Part shown: positions 1 through 6,871 of the stretch, in pieces | Numbering within the stretch: the first letter of the stretch is position 1 | How the letters are laid out: every line of letters begins with the position of its first letter | From: Candidatus Nomurabacteria bacterium | GTDB taxonomy: Bacteria; Patescibacteriota; Minisyncoccia; Phycocordibacterales; UBA918 | Direction of reading: 5' to 3' | NCBI GenBank assembly: GCA_943359405.1 | Contig: CALRHO010000032.1 | Coordinates: 1 to 8,213 of the forward strand | Length of the DNA: 8,213 nucleotides | Program-made: the position numbers and the translations under genes | The notes under the pieces: generated by a model | The model's database searches: none | Seen by the model: the letters and a program-made list of their open reading frames with translations, nothing else | Told to the model about the DNA's origin: nothing

Positions 1-992
1 GATGACTCCTCTTCATACGAAAGCGAAGAATCAGACAACTTGAGACGATCGAGTGCTTGGCGTAGCTGGGTAAAGTCGTCCTGATTTTCGGGAAACACTG
101 ACGCCCACACCACCGGTCGCGCCTCGGCATAACCTGGCAGTCCCGGAAGTGGTACCTTGTCGAGGGTGAGTGTATCACCCACACGTGCAACGCCTGGCTC
201 CTTGATACCGGTGACAATGTATCCAATCTCTCCGGCACTGAGGAGCTCTACTGGCTTCTGCTCCGGAGTAACAATGCCGACCTCAAGTACGGTAAATGAC
301 TTACCGCTATTCACAAATCGAAGTACCTCACCTTTCTTTACCGTACCATCAAACACCCGAAAGAAGACTATCACCCCACGATGGTTACTATACTGGAAGT
401 CAAAAATAAGTCCGCGAAAACCACTTTGATACTCGCTTGGTGCCGGAGGTGGTACCCGTTCACAAATTGCATCAAGAAGCTCACGCACTCCTTGTCCGGT
501 CTTGCCTGAGACACACAAAATATCTTCTGGCGCGCAACCAAGCAGTGTCACCACCTCGTCGGTAACATCAGCCACCCGTGAGTGCGGCACGTCAATTTTG
601 GTAAGGACGGGGATAATCGTCAGCCCCTGATCCTTGGCCATTTGGAGCGTCGTAAGCGTCTGCGCTTGCACCCCTTGCGTTGAATCAACGAGCAGGAGTA
701 CCCCTTCCACCGCCTTGAGCGCCCGCGATACCTCATAGGAGAAATCGATGTGGCCCGGGGTGTCAATAAGATTAAGTTCAAACTCCTCTGCCCCGCGCTG
801 GTAGCGCATGCGGACCGGCTGCATTTTAATCGTGATACCCCGCTCACGTTCGAGGTCCATCGAGTCAAGTACCTGCTCTTTCATCTTACGCGCCTCCACC
901 GTCTTGGTGATCTCGAGCATACGATCAGCCAAGGTCGACTTGCCGTGGTCGATGTGTGCAATGATGCTAAAGTTACGAATTGCTGCTGCCAT
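1..992 (-). CDS. lepA: Elongation factor 4 (LepA), N-terminal 330 residues, cut by window edge
   Basis: Ribosome-associated translational GTPase of the EF-G-like family, known for back-translocation/ribosome quality roles in the cytoplasm. The frame opens with ATG at 992 and stays open to base 1; the family is about 600 aa, so the C-terminal half lies outside. Visible GTPase motifs, numbered from this ATG: G1 AHIDHGKST (12-20), G2 RGITI (51-55), G3 DTPGHIDF (77-84), G4 TKID (131-134) and G5 SGKTG (162-166). Domain II begins around residue 190 (GLIFDFQYSNHRG). The MAAAIRNFSIIAHIDHGKST start is typical of LepA, and RGITIK followed by QPVRM distinguishes it from EF-G. G4 and G5 differ from the usual NKID and SAKTG. 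No Shine-Dalgarno sequence precedes the ATG. It lies 59 bases downstream of murJ, with a weak terminator candidate between them. Identification is firm. Confidence 0.96.
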   Translation of the reverse strand, partial: MAAAIRNFSIIAHIDHGKSTLADRMLEITKTVEARKMKEQVLDSMDLERERGITIKMQPVRMRYQRGAEEFELNLIDTPGHIDFSYEVSRALKAVEGVLLLVDSTQGVQAQTLTTLQMAKDQGLTIIPVLTKIDVPHSRVADVTDEVVTLLGCAPEDILCVSGKTGQGVRELLDAICERVPPPAPSEYQSGFRGLIFDFQYSNHRGVIVFFRVFDGTVKKGEVLRFVNSGKSFTVLEVGIVTPEQKPVELLSAGEIGYIVTGIKEPGVARVGDTLTLDKVPLPGLPGYAEARPVVWASVFPENQDDFTQLRQALDRLKLSDSSLSYEEES

Positions 993-1029
993 AGTTAGAA
1001 GTAGTGCCGATACTCTACCCTAGTGCCCC

Positions 1030-1052
1030 AAAAAAGCCAGTCGCCCCCGACT
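1030..1052 (-). terminator. Candidate weak intrinsic terminator after murJ
   Basis: On the minus strand the murJ stop codon runs directly into a 5-bp stem (AGTCG/CGACT, 1048-1052 with 1039-1043) with a GGGG loop. GGC and six T residues (1035-1030) follow. The short stem and the 3-base gap before the T-run make it weak. If active it would partly separate murJ from lepA; otherwise lepA is read through from murJ, since no convincing lepA promoter is visible in the 59-base gap. Confidence 0.4.
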
Positions 1053-2725
1053 TATAGCGTATCCTGCTGAGGAGCAATCACTGGTGCCTTAAAGATACGA
1101 GCCCGTAATGACTGGTAGAGCTCTAAAAGTTCGCGGGAGCGCATGACAGCATAGGCCAATACAATGGTAACAAGACCAGTAAGGCCCGCACTGACTCCTT
1201 GGAGCACAATCCCCACAAATCGCTCCTGATTCACCCCATCCACGACAAAGTTGAGTGTGAGGTAGGCTGCGACGGCACCCATACCACTAGCGACCGAAGC
1301 CTGAAAGAGCAAGCGGCCAAGCGACCGAACCGACAAACCGAATGTACGACGAAACAAGTACAAGAGGAGGACTGCCTCAAGCATAATACCGACGGTAAAG
1401 GCACTGGCAAGTGCGAGCACCTCAGTACCTGGCACTCCCGAGAGACGAAATACCACCTCCCAAAAAGATCGCCACGCTGCATCATCAGCATGAATCCGCA
1501 GCGCCACTGCCGCTCCTATCGTCAGGGTAGCTGTACCAACCGCGACCATAAGCGGAGTGACCATCTTTCCAGCTGCATAAAACGCTCGTACGAGCAAAAG
1601 CAGAATCGACTGGCCCCAGAGTGAAATAATAAACATAGCAAGGACAGCAGCGGTCAGTCGCGTATCGCTCCAATCAAACGAACCAGTACCGTAGAGCGCT
1701 CGCACGAGTTGTGCCCGCAAGACAACCACCAACCCAATAATCGGTAGCGACCAGAAGATAATATGGCGCAGCGCTGAGAGAACATGATCGTTAAAACTGT
1801 CGTGGTCATTTTTAGCAATGAAGGCTGCCAGCATCGGAAACGCAGCTACTGAGTAACTCATACCAATGATTACCAGCGGCACTGACTGTAAATTGTAGGC
1901 AAACTGGAACACTGCCACCGAACCCGCTGCCATCGTCGTTGCCATGCCAATCAACACAAACAGTACCAATTGGTGGATTGAAAGTGTGGCGGCACGCGGT
2001 AGGGCCGCAACCACAATTTCCCGCATGAGCCCCCAATCAACCCGGCGGACAAAAGAAAACGAAAGTGTGCTACGAACCAGGAGTGGCACCTGCACAAGCA
2101 CATGCCCAATCGCTCCCAAGACCACGCCTACGGCAAGCCCCGACAAACCAAGTATAGGATAGAACACCACCACACCTGTAATGATCCCGATGTTATAGAG
2201 TAGCGGACTGATGGCGTATATTACAAAGCGACGCTCAGCCTGCGTGACGACGCTACAGATTGTAGAGATACCAAGAAGTAGTGGCTGCAACAACAAAATC
2301 TGCAGGAGCGTAGTCAGGCGCTCACTATGTTCTGAAAGTCCCGGAAATAGCCACGGGGTAAGGTATGGCGCCAGTAGCAGAAGTAGCCCTGCCGCAGTCG
2401 TATAGGCCAAAACAAACACCGTAAAACATTGTCCGAGCACACGTGCTGCTGCCCGATCACCCCCGGCCACCCGGGCTCGCTCGACAAACGGCAGCAGAAC
2501 ATAGACAGACAGTACGGATACAAAGATAACGTACAGTAAATCTGGTACCCGAAAAGCCGCATAGTATACATCAAGCTCAGTTCCCGCCCCAAACGTGTGC
2601 GCTAAGGTGCGGTCCCGGATTACCGCGAGTACCTGTGACCCAAGCGCAAACAACGCCAAAAGGTACGCAGCCTGGTGCAGTCCACGGACCTCGCTATACA
2701 TCAAAGACAAAGCGCGACGGACCAT
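1052..2725 (-). CDS. murJ: MurJ/MVF-family lipid II flippase-like membrane protein, 557 aa
   Basis: Polytopic inner-membrane protein of the MurJ/MviN (MOP exporter) superfamily, whose characterised members flip the peptidoglycan precursor lipid II to the outer face of the membrane. Hydrophobic segments run along nearly the whole length. The N-terminal signature VIRDRTLAHTFGAG (35-48), then LDVYYAAFRVPDLL (51-64), matches the family pattern ARD-x-FGAG-x-D-x-AF-x-P-x-LL. FAYNLQSVP (275-283) matches the E. coli YADRLMEFP segment. At 557 aa it is somewhat longer than the usual 510 or so; part of the excess is a loop around 410-440 and a polar C-terminus. Aligned by eye to E. coli MurJ, R24 is kept (R37), but R18, R52 and R270 correspond to Q31, Y65 and N278. 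The ATG is nine bases after the TAG of the ligase-like gene, so the two are probably co-transcribed. No Shine-Dalgarno is visible. Family membership is firm; lipid II as the substrate is inferred. Confidence 0.9.
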   Translation of the reverse strand: MVRRALSLMYSEVRGLHQAAYLLALFALGSQVLAVIRDRTLAHTFGAGTELDVYYAAFRVPDLLYVIFVSVLSVYVLLPFVERARVAGGDRAAARVLGQCFTVFVLAYTTAAGLLLLLAPYLTPWLFPGLSEHSERLTTLLQILLLQPLLLGISTICSVVTQAERRFVIYAISPLLYNIGIITGVVVFYPILGLSGLAVGVVLGAIGHVLVQVPLLVRSTLSFSFVRRVDWGLMREIVVAALPRAATLSIHQLVLFVLIGMATTMAAGSVAVFQFAYNLQSVPLVIIGMSYSVAAFPMLAAFIAKNDHDSFNDHVLSALRHIIFWSLPIIGLVVVLRAQLVRALYGTGSFDWSDTRLTAAVLAMFIISLWGQSILLLLVRAFYAAGKMVTPLMVAVGTATLTIGAAVALRIHADDAAWRSFWEVVFRLSGVPGTEVLALASAFTVGIMLEAVLLLYLFRRTFGLSVRSLGRLLFQASVASGMGAVAAYLTLNFVVDGVNQERFVGIVLQGVSAGLTGLVTIVLAYAVMRSRELLELYQSLRARIFKAPVIAPQQDTL

Positions 2726-2734
2726 GCTCGTTCA

Positions 2735-5278
2735 CTACTCAGCAACCGAAGAATTAGGTACGAGTGCCTCTGGTGAAGCCACATCCTCTGGGATGGTATC
2801 AACATCAACTGCGCTTTCCCCGGTGGCCTCGGCCCGTCGATTGACGGGAACAATCAAATCAGTGTTTGGTGGAATGTCAGTAGTAGTCACCCCTTCACCA
2901 TCTACCGAAACCGTCGGCTCATCAACGGGTGTTGTAATACCGAGCGGTGGCGGTACGGCTTGACCGGACTCTAACTGACCAACGAGGGCTGAGAGCTGCA
3001 CATTATCAGAGTTAGTGCTTTGCACAACCTTGAGTTGTTCGAGTGCAATGTCACGATTACCGGTCTCAAGCTCGATGAGGGCTAGCAGGTACCGCGCATT
3101 AGCAAAATTTGTATCAAGCGCTACCGCTGACGAGAATGCCTCGCGAGCACCAGCCAAATCTCGATTACCCAAGAGCAGCACACCAAGCTGGAAGTATCGA
3201 GCCGGATTCTGTGGTTCAATCGTTATAATGGCACGAGCAGATGTCAGAGCCGCCTCGGTATTGCCCTGCGACACATCAACTTGTGATAGCAGATAGAGCG
3301 CATCAACATAGTTTCGTTTCAAAGTTAAAGCCTGGGCAAGATATTCCCGGGCCCGCTCAAGATTACCTTCACGGGCTGAGAGTTGTGCCTCAAAGAGTGC
3401 ATACTCGGGGTTTTGTGGATCAAGTTCGCGAGCCCGAGCAAAGCTCGCACTGGCTAATTCACGAGTGGTAGACGTTGCCCCGGCGATAGAGAGAATCCCA
3501 TACACACTACCCAGGAGTAGGTGATTTTGCGGATTGGTACCATCATTGGTTACCGCTTGACCAGCGAGCGCGAGCGCTTCTACCGCAGCTGCATTGAAGC
3601 GTTCAATATCGGTCTGACTCGGCTGCTGAATATCTAAGAGGCCACGTATGATTCCCAGCCTGAGTTGTACCCGTTGATTTATAAAGATATCACTTTCAAA
3701 GAGAGTACTTGCCCGCTCTAACTCACTATCGAGTCGCTCTGCATCAGGGTTGTTGGCTGCACTCTCTAGGGCACCCGCGTAGACTGCATGTGCTACAAAT
3801 TGTTTACTCACCACAAACAACGCTGCAATGATGGCCGTAATCACAACCATAACGAGTGCAATCAAGACAAAGGCCCGGGCTCGATTATCAGTAAACGAGT
3901 GAGTCAAAACTGCCGCAGGCACCAGTTGTCCATACGCAGCCAGCGCCAACCCGACAAAAAACGCACCCAAAAGCAGCATCGTGGTGCCTGGTACATAGAG
4001 AAATGCCATACCCCAGACATAAACCGACACCGTGAACGCGGCAGTAGCGACAAAATACCAAAACGGATCAGCCGACCTTGCAGTGACGAGCATTCGATAG
4101 CCAGCCACTATGAACAAAACCAGGAACACAACAAAGAGTAGGCCGCCCACTACTCCAGTGGTAACAAATAATGTTGGAATATAGCCACTACCGGCAGTAA
4201 AGTTAGAGTTCCAGAACAGCGTCTCATTTATAGTTGGATTTTTATGTACCCGCCAAGCATCTTCAAAACGATTGGGGCCAACTCCAAACAAAGCACTATC
4301 GGTGCGATAAACAGCAGAGGCAACATCGAGTGTGGAAGCAAATGACGGACGAACTTCGATGTACTGCACCGACAATGCCTCACCCAATTTACTGCCTATG
4401 TGGCCTCCAGCCACGACAAATACCGCTGAAACGAGAAAGACGATGCCCATTATTAGTAAAACGGGCTGCGATAACACCATCGAGGCATTGTCAGGATTAC
4501 CACCTAGTAGTCGATCGCGGGTAAGACTGTACAGAAACACCAGTAAGGTGAAGAAGCCCACCACCAACCACACTAAAAAGAAGTTGATTACCGCCAGTAG
4601 AAATAAAGCCAACAAGATATTCACCCCGACAAACCAAAGCGCTAGGCCACGAATCGGGAGTTGGAGTAGGGCCACAATCGAAATCAGTATGATGAGACCA
4701 GAAAACAAAGCCACATCATTAAAACTACCGAGGAAAGAAACCGTGTTGCTATTAAAGACACCCAGGGTCAAAAACTCAGGCCCCAAAAGAAGGCGTAGCA
4801 CCTGCCAGCCCTGTATCAATAAAGCAAGCACGGAAAAACCCAGCAGGAACCGCATCACCGCTATCTTACTGTCGAGAATAAGGGTAGCAGCGGTAATCGT
4901 GAGTGTAACCAGTGTGATGAACGCGGCCGTGCCAATCGGTAAAGTATCACCTAAAATAGCATCAAAACGGTCACCCGAGAGCAGTGCAGAAGCCCATACC
5001 ATCAATGTGCAGCCCCACAACACACTAAGCGTCAGCGGTGCCACCATCCGCACCACACCGATACGCAAGACGAACAGACTAAAAATAATCGTAGCGAGTG
5101 AAACTCCCACCAAGACTCCAAAAGATTTAGTAAAACCGATAGACAGCTGCTGTTGCGGCCAAAAGAAGATAGGGACCAAGATAACCGCAAGCAGAAGTGT
5201 GTACTGGGCAGCCAAGAGCAACCACCGCTCAATTACATCAGCTCCGCTTCGGAATTTGGGAGAAAACGTTACATTCAT
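2735..5278 (-). CDS. O-antigen ligase/Wzy-like polytopic membrane protein with C-terminal TPR domain, 847 aa
   Basis: Residues 1-490 are mostly hydrophobic and read as roughly a dozen transmembrane segments. A larger loop at about 300-365 carries YRTDSALFGVGPNRFEDAW (324-342), the Wzy_C-type signature (short hydrophobic run, then G-x-G-P-x-x-F) of O-antigen ligases/polymerases. FLGSFNDVALFSG (182-194) recalls a conserved membrane motif of this family. After a last membrane helix near 468-490, residues 500-765 are soluble and alpha-helical, with about four to five TPR-like repeats (for example ASFARARELDPQNPEYALFE near 611-630, and repeats starting near 640, 675 and 708). The end (773-847) is rich in proline, acidic residues, threonine and valine, and looks disordered. 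Known members join or polymerise lipid-linked glycans at the outer face of the membrane; a TPR tail would serve protein contacts. The adjoining MurJ-type flippase suggests an envelope-glycan role. The exact glycan, and ligase versus polymerase, cannot be told. Confidence 0.85.
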   Translation of the reverse strand: MNVTFSPKFRSGADVIERWLLLAAQYTLLLAVILVPIFFWPQQQLSIGFTKSFGVLVGVSLATIIFSLFVLRIGVVRMVAPLTLSVLWGCTLMVWASALLSGDRFDAILGDTLPIGTAAFITLVTLTITAATLILDSKIAVMRFLLGFSVLALLIQGWQVLRLLLGPEFLTLGVFNSNTVSFLGSFNDVALFSGLIILISIVALLQLPIRGLALWFVGVNILLALFLLAVINFFLVWLVVGFFTLLVFLYSLTRDRLLGGNPDNASMVLSQPVLLIMGIVFLVSAVFVVAGGHIGSKLGEALSVQYIEVRPSFASTLDVASAVYRTDSALFGVGPNRFEDAWRVHKNPTINETLFWNSNFTAGSGYIPTLFVTTGVVGGLLFVVFLVLFIVAGYRMLVTARSADPFWYFVATAAFTVSVYVWGMAFLYVPGTTMLLLGAFFVGLALAAYGQLVPAAVLTHSFTDNRARAFVLIALVMVVITAIIAALFVVSKQFVAHAVYAGALESAANNPDAERLDSELERASTLFESDIFINQRVQLRLGIIRGLLDIQQPSQTDIERFNAAAVEALALAGQAVTNDGTNPQNHLLLGSVYGILSIAGATSTTRELASASFARARELDPQNPEYALFEAQLSAREGNLERAREYLAQALTLKRNYVDALYLLSQVDVSQGNTEAALTSARAIITIEPQNPARYFQLGVLLLGNRDLAGAREAFSSAVALDTNFANARYLLALIELETGNRDIALEQLKVVQSTNSDNVQLSALVGQLESGQAVPPPLGITTPVDEPTVSVDGEGVTTTDIPPNTDLIVPVNRRAEATGESAVDVDTIPEDVASPEALVPNSSVAE

Positions 5279-5293
5279 ATTTTAACTCACTAC

Positions 5294-5313
5294 CCCACAC
5301 CCGTGGGCTTATA
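5294..5313 (-). promoter_or_regulatory. Tentative promoter -10 and leader hairpin for the ligase-like/murJ operon
   Basis: The minus strand carries TGTTATAAG, an extended -10 (TGn before TATAAG at 5313-5308), giving a start near 5301 and a leader of about 23 bases. No good -35 is seen at 16-18 bases. An 8-base palindrome CGTATACG lies in the spacer (5321-5328). Just downstream, CCCAC/GTGGG (5303-5307 with 5294-5298) can form a 5-bp hairpin with a 4-base loop, ending about 15 bases before the ATG. The preceding rnpB terminator implies that this operon needs its own promoter, but the motif evidence is weak. Confidence 0.35.
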
Positions 5314-5340
5314 ACAGCTACGTATACGAAATCATTCTAT

Positions 5341-5375
5341 CACACAAAAACAAGCGCACCCGAGACGGGTGCGCT
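5341..5375 (-). terminator. Strong rho-independent terminator of rnpB
   Basis: On the minus strand AGCGCACCC (5375-5367) pairs perfectly with GGGTGCGCT (5361-5353): a GC-rich 9-bp stem around a 5-base loop whose ends could also pair. It is followed at once by TGTTTTTGTGTG (5352-5341), a T-rich tract. It starts a few bases past the predicted 3' end of rnpB and ends about 60 bases before the next start codon. On the plus strand no T-run follows, so it should act in one direction only. Confidence 0.88.
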
Positions 5376-5380
5376 GGTTT

Positions 5381-5757
5381 GTATATAAGCCGAATTTTGT
5401 CAGTGCTTACGCACCGGATGATCATATACCTAGGAGCAACGTTACCGTTGCCCTCATGCGGCTCTCCGTGCACCTCCTTGGCCACATGACTCAAAACTGA
5501 ATTCAATCTGGACAAAGAGGTGCACGGCACGGCCTTGCACGCAGGTAAGGATTTTGCCGTTTCACCCAGACAGTTACCAGTCTGGCTCTTCCCACGCTTG
5601 CGCGTTGGAAGCCTGTTGCTTTCGCGCGAGGCGTCTCTGCTCGCACCTCTCACCTGACGGTGGACGGGGGTTACCCGCTACCCTGCTCCTGGTTACCCAG
5701 GACGTGTTCGGACTTTCCTCCGCACCCGGTGTAACCAGGTTACGGCGATCATCATAC
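5381..5757 (-). ncRNA. rnpB: RNase P RNA (bacterial type)
   Basis: Catalytic RNA of ribonuclease P, which cleaves the 5' leader from pre-tRNAs. The minus strand has the conserved 5' block GAGGAAAGTCCGAACAC (5720-5704) and the conserved 3' block GACAAAATTCGGCTTATA (5401-5384). These form the P4 core: CCGAA pairs with UUCGG where E. coli has CCGGG with CCCGG, so pairing is preserved. A block resembling GGGTGAAACGG (5576-5566) and one resembling the CCTAGATGAATGA region (CCTAGGTATATGATCATCC) are also in place. The ends fit a P1 helix, GUAUG (5757-5753) with UAUAC (5385-5381), giving about 377 nt, normal for bacteria. A perfect 11-bp inverted repeat (5527-5517 with 5476-5466) forms a long peripheral helix. 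The 5' end agrees with the predicted promoter start, and a strong terminator follows. The apparent ORFs across this stretch are not genes. Confidence 0.96.
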
Positions 5758-5763
5758 GCGAAG

Positions 5764-5791
5764 ATTATACAACATTTAGAAAAATAAGCAA
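5764..5791 (-). promoter_or_regulatory. rnpB promoter, sigma-70 type
   Basis: On the minus strand: -35 TTGCTT (5791-5786), a 16-base spacer, and a perfect -10 TATAAT (5769-5764). The seventh base after the -10 is the G at 5757, exactly where the P1 helix of rnpB would begin, so promoter and RNA structure support each other. The stretch upstream of about -48 is now IS sequence: the ACTC target repeat lies at 5806-5809 and the element begins at 5810. Confidence 0.88.
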
Positions 5792-5805
5792 AGTTTATAC
5801 TGGCC

Positions 5806-5809
5806 ACTC
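5806..5809. repeat. Target-site duplication ACTC, left copy of IS element A
   Basis: ACTC directly precedes the left terminal inverted repeat, and the same four bases directly follow the right one (6834-6837). IS30-family elements usually duplicate 2-3 bases, so four is slightly long. Its exact fit to borders chosen from the inverted repeats argues that it is real. Confidence 0.6.
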
Positions 5810-5826
5810 TCAAACCCCAACTGCAC
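5810..5826. repeat. Left terminal inverted repeat of IS element A
   Basis: Reads TCAAACCCCAACTGCAC inward on the plus strand and matches the right end at 16 of 17 positions. It also encodes the last codons and stop of the transposase on the minus strand. Confidence 0.8.
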
Positions 5827-6799
5827 TAATCCCTAAGAGTCTAGCAAACTCAGTCTCTGGTGTCTGCCAATTCAGTGTCTCCCGTGGTCGCTGGTTAAGC
5901 TCAGTCTGCACGCGCTTTAGTTCTGCCTTTGATACTAGGTTAAAGTCAGTCCCCTTCGGGAAGTACTGCCGAATCAGCCCATTGGTATTCTCGTTGGTAC
6001 CCCGCTGCCAAGGTGACTGTGGGTCTGCAAAATAGATCTGTACCTTGGTGTCTGTGGTGAATAGTTCATGTTGGGCCATCTCTGAACCACGGTCGTGGGT
6101 GATGGATTTAAATACCTCTTTCGGCAACTGCTTCACCGTCTGTGCAAATGCTCTCCGTACCGACACGGCGTCTTTGGCTTTTAAGGGTACGAGGATGGTG
6201 GTCCGTGTGGTGCGCTCCACGAGGGTGCCGATGGCTGAGGCATGGTCTTTGCCGATGATGAGGTCACTCTCCCAGTGACCGGGGACACAGCGGTCGGCAA
6301 CCTCAGAAGGACGCTCGTGAATACTGAGCATATTGGGTATGATTCCGCGCCGATCGGTGTCGCGTTTTCTCCGTTGCCGACCACGCTCACCCTGCCGGAG
6401 CTGTGCAATCAGTTCCTTTCTTAGTGCTCCCCGCGGCAGGGTATAGAGGTATGTATAGATAGTTTCGTGCGATACCTGCATGGTGTTCTCAGCATACGTC
6501 GCCTTGAGATACTGAGCAATCTGCTCGGGAGACCACTTCAGTCGGAGTTTCTGTTGTATTAGCTCCCATAACTCCACCCGCTTTAGTTTCTTTTGGGTGC
6601 GAGGTATCTTTTGCTTCTTGCGAGCATCAGCCTGTGCCCTAAGGGGTGAATAGGGTGTGCGGGGGCCGAGCCGACGGAGTTCACGGCGGATGGTGCTCGG
6701 GTCACGTCCGAGTCTGGCTCCAATGGCGGTACTGGAAAGTCGCTGTGCTTTCAAGATACCAATCTGCTCTCGTTCATAATGACTTAACTGTTTATACAT
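5810..6799 (-). CDS. IS30-family transposase A, 329 aa
   Basis: DDE transposase that recognises the terminal repeats and catalyses element excision and insertion. An N-terminal helix-turn-helix (about 3-44, YKQLSHYEREQIGILKAQ then IGARLGRDPSTIRRELRR) is the DNA-binding domain of the family. A basic linker follows, then a second region with SPEQIAQYL and SHETIYTYLY (about 90-119). The RNase-H-like catalytic core has D179 in GHWESDLIIGKDH, D236 in THDRG and E270 in SPWQRGTNENTNGLIRQYFP. The last two are separated by 33 residues, the IS30 D-x33-E spacing. Full length and uninterrupted. The ATG at 6799 starts two bases from a palindrome, with no Shine-Dalgarno sequence. It is transcribed toward rnpB, with no clear terminator in the 50 bases between. 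Related to, but clearly different from, the transposase at 6891-7892. Confidence 0.95.
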   Translation of the reverse strand: MYKQLSHYEREQIGILKAQRLSSTAIGARLGRDPSTIRRELRRLGPRTPYSPLRAQADARKKQKIPRTQKKLKRVELWELIQQKLRLKWSPEQIAQYLKATYAENTMQVSHETIYTYLYTLPRGALRKELIAQLRQGERGRQRRKRDTDRRGIIPNMLSIHERPSEVADRCVPGHWESDLIIGKDHASAIGTLVERTTRTTILVPLKAKDAVSVRRAFAQTVKQLPKEVFKSITHDRGSEMAQHELFTTDTKVQIYFADPQSPWQRGTNENTNGLIRQYFPKGTDFNLVSKAELKRVQTELNQRPRETLNWQTPETEFARLLGISAVGV

Positions 6800-6800
6800 A

Positions 6801-6819
6801 CACGTTATTCTAAAACGTG
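6801..6819. promoter_or_regulatory. Palindrome abutting the transposase A start, possible operator
   Basis: CACGTT (6801-6806) and AACGTG (6814-6819) form an inverted repeat with a 7-base centre. It ends one base before the ATG (minus strand) and overlaps the inner edge of the right terminal repeat. The centre on the minus strand reads TTAGAAT; taken as a -10 (TAGAAT) with a poor -35 (TTCAAA, 16-base spacer), transcription would start within a base or two of the ATG. Self-repression by the transposase HTH is plausible but is inference. Confidence 0.4.
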
Positions 6820-6833
6820 CAGTTTGGGTTTGA
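6817..6833. repeat. Right terminal inverted repeat of IS element A
   Basis: Read inward on the minus strand it is TCAAACCCAAACTGCAC, differing from the left end at one position. It lies 18 bases upstream of the transposase start. Confidence 0.8.
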
Positions 6834-6837
6834 ACTC
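6834..6837. repeat. Target-site duplication ACTC, right copy of IS element A
   Basis: Identical to 5806-5809 and immediately outside the right terminal repeat. Only AAGC (6838-6841) separates it from the next IS element. Confidence 0.6.
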
Positions 6838-6841
6838 AAGC

Positions 6842-6871
6842 TGGCGAACACCGTTTGCTAACCGAACACTT
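6842..6871. repeat. Left terminal inverted repeat of IS element B
   Basis: Begins TGGCGAAC and contains CTAACCGAAC. It matches the reverse complement of 7879-7908 at 25 of 30 positions, the mismatches being mostly in the middle. Its inner end overlaps the palindrome next to the transposase start. Confidence 0.82.

Larger units (their letters stand above)
5810..6833 (-). mobile_element. IS30-family insertion sequence A, 1024 bp, apparently complete
   Basis: One IS30-type transposase fills nearly the entire element. Terminal inverted repeats of 17 bp with 16 matches (5810-5826 and 6817-6833) bound it, and ACTC direct repeats flank it. The length agrees with the family (about 1.0-1.25 kb). The outermost three bases on the left, read on the minus strand, are the TGA stop codon of the transposase. 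All parts look intact, so it could still be mobile. It sits between rnpB and a second IS30-family element, separated from the latter by eight bases that include the ACTC repeat. Confidence 0.82.

Noticed and set aside
1199..1624. 141-aa plus-strand open frame within murJ
   Set aside because: Antisense shadow of a gene with clear MurJ motifs; it has no recognisable domain and no promoter or ribosome-binding site.
2595..2963. Plus-strand open frame spanning the murJ/ligase-like gene junction
   Set aside because: It overlaps the start of murJ and the end of the ligase-like gene, both well supported, and has no recognisable features.
4332..5285. 317-aa plus-strand open frame antisense to the ligase-like gene
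   Set aside because: It mirrors the hydrophobic gene on the other strand, has a Lys/Thr/Asn-rich composition with no recognisable domain, and overlaps a gene with clear family motifs.
5318..5813. Open frames across the RNase P RNA on both strands
   Set aside because: They cover the conserved rnpB blocks and its terminator; the sequence conservation is explained by the RNA.
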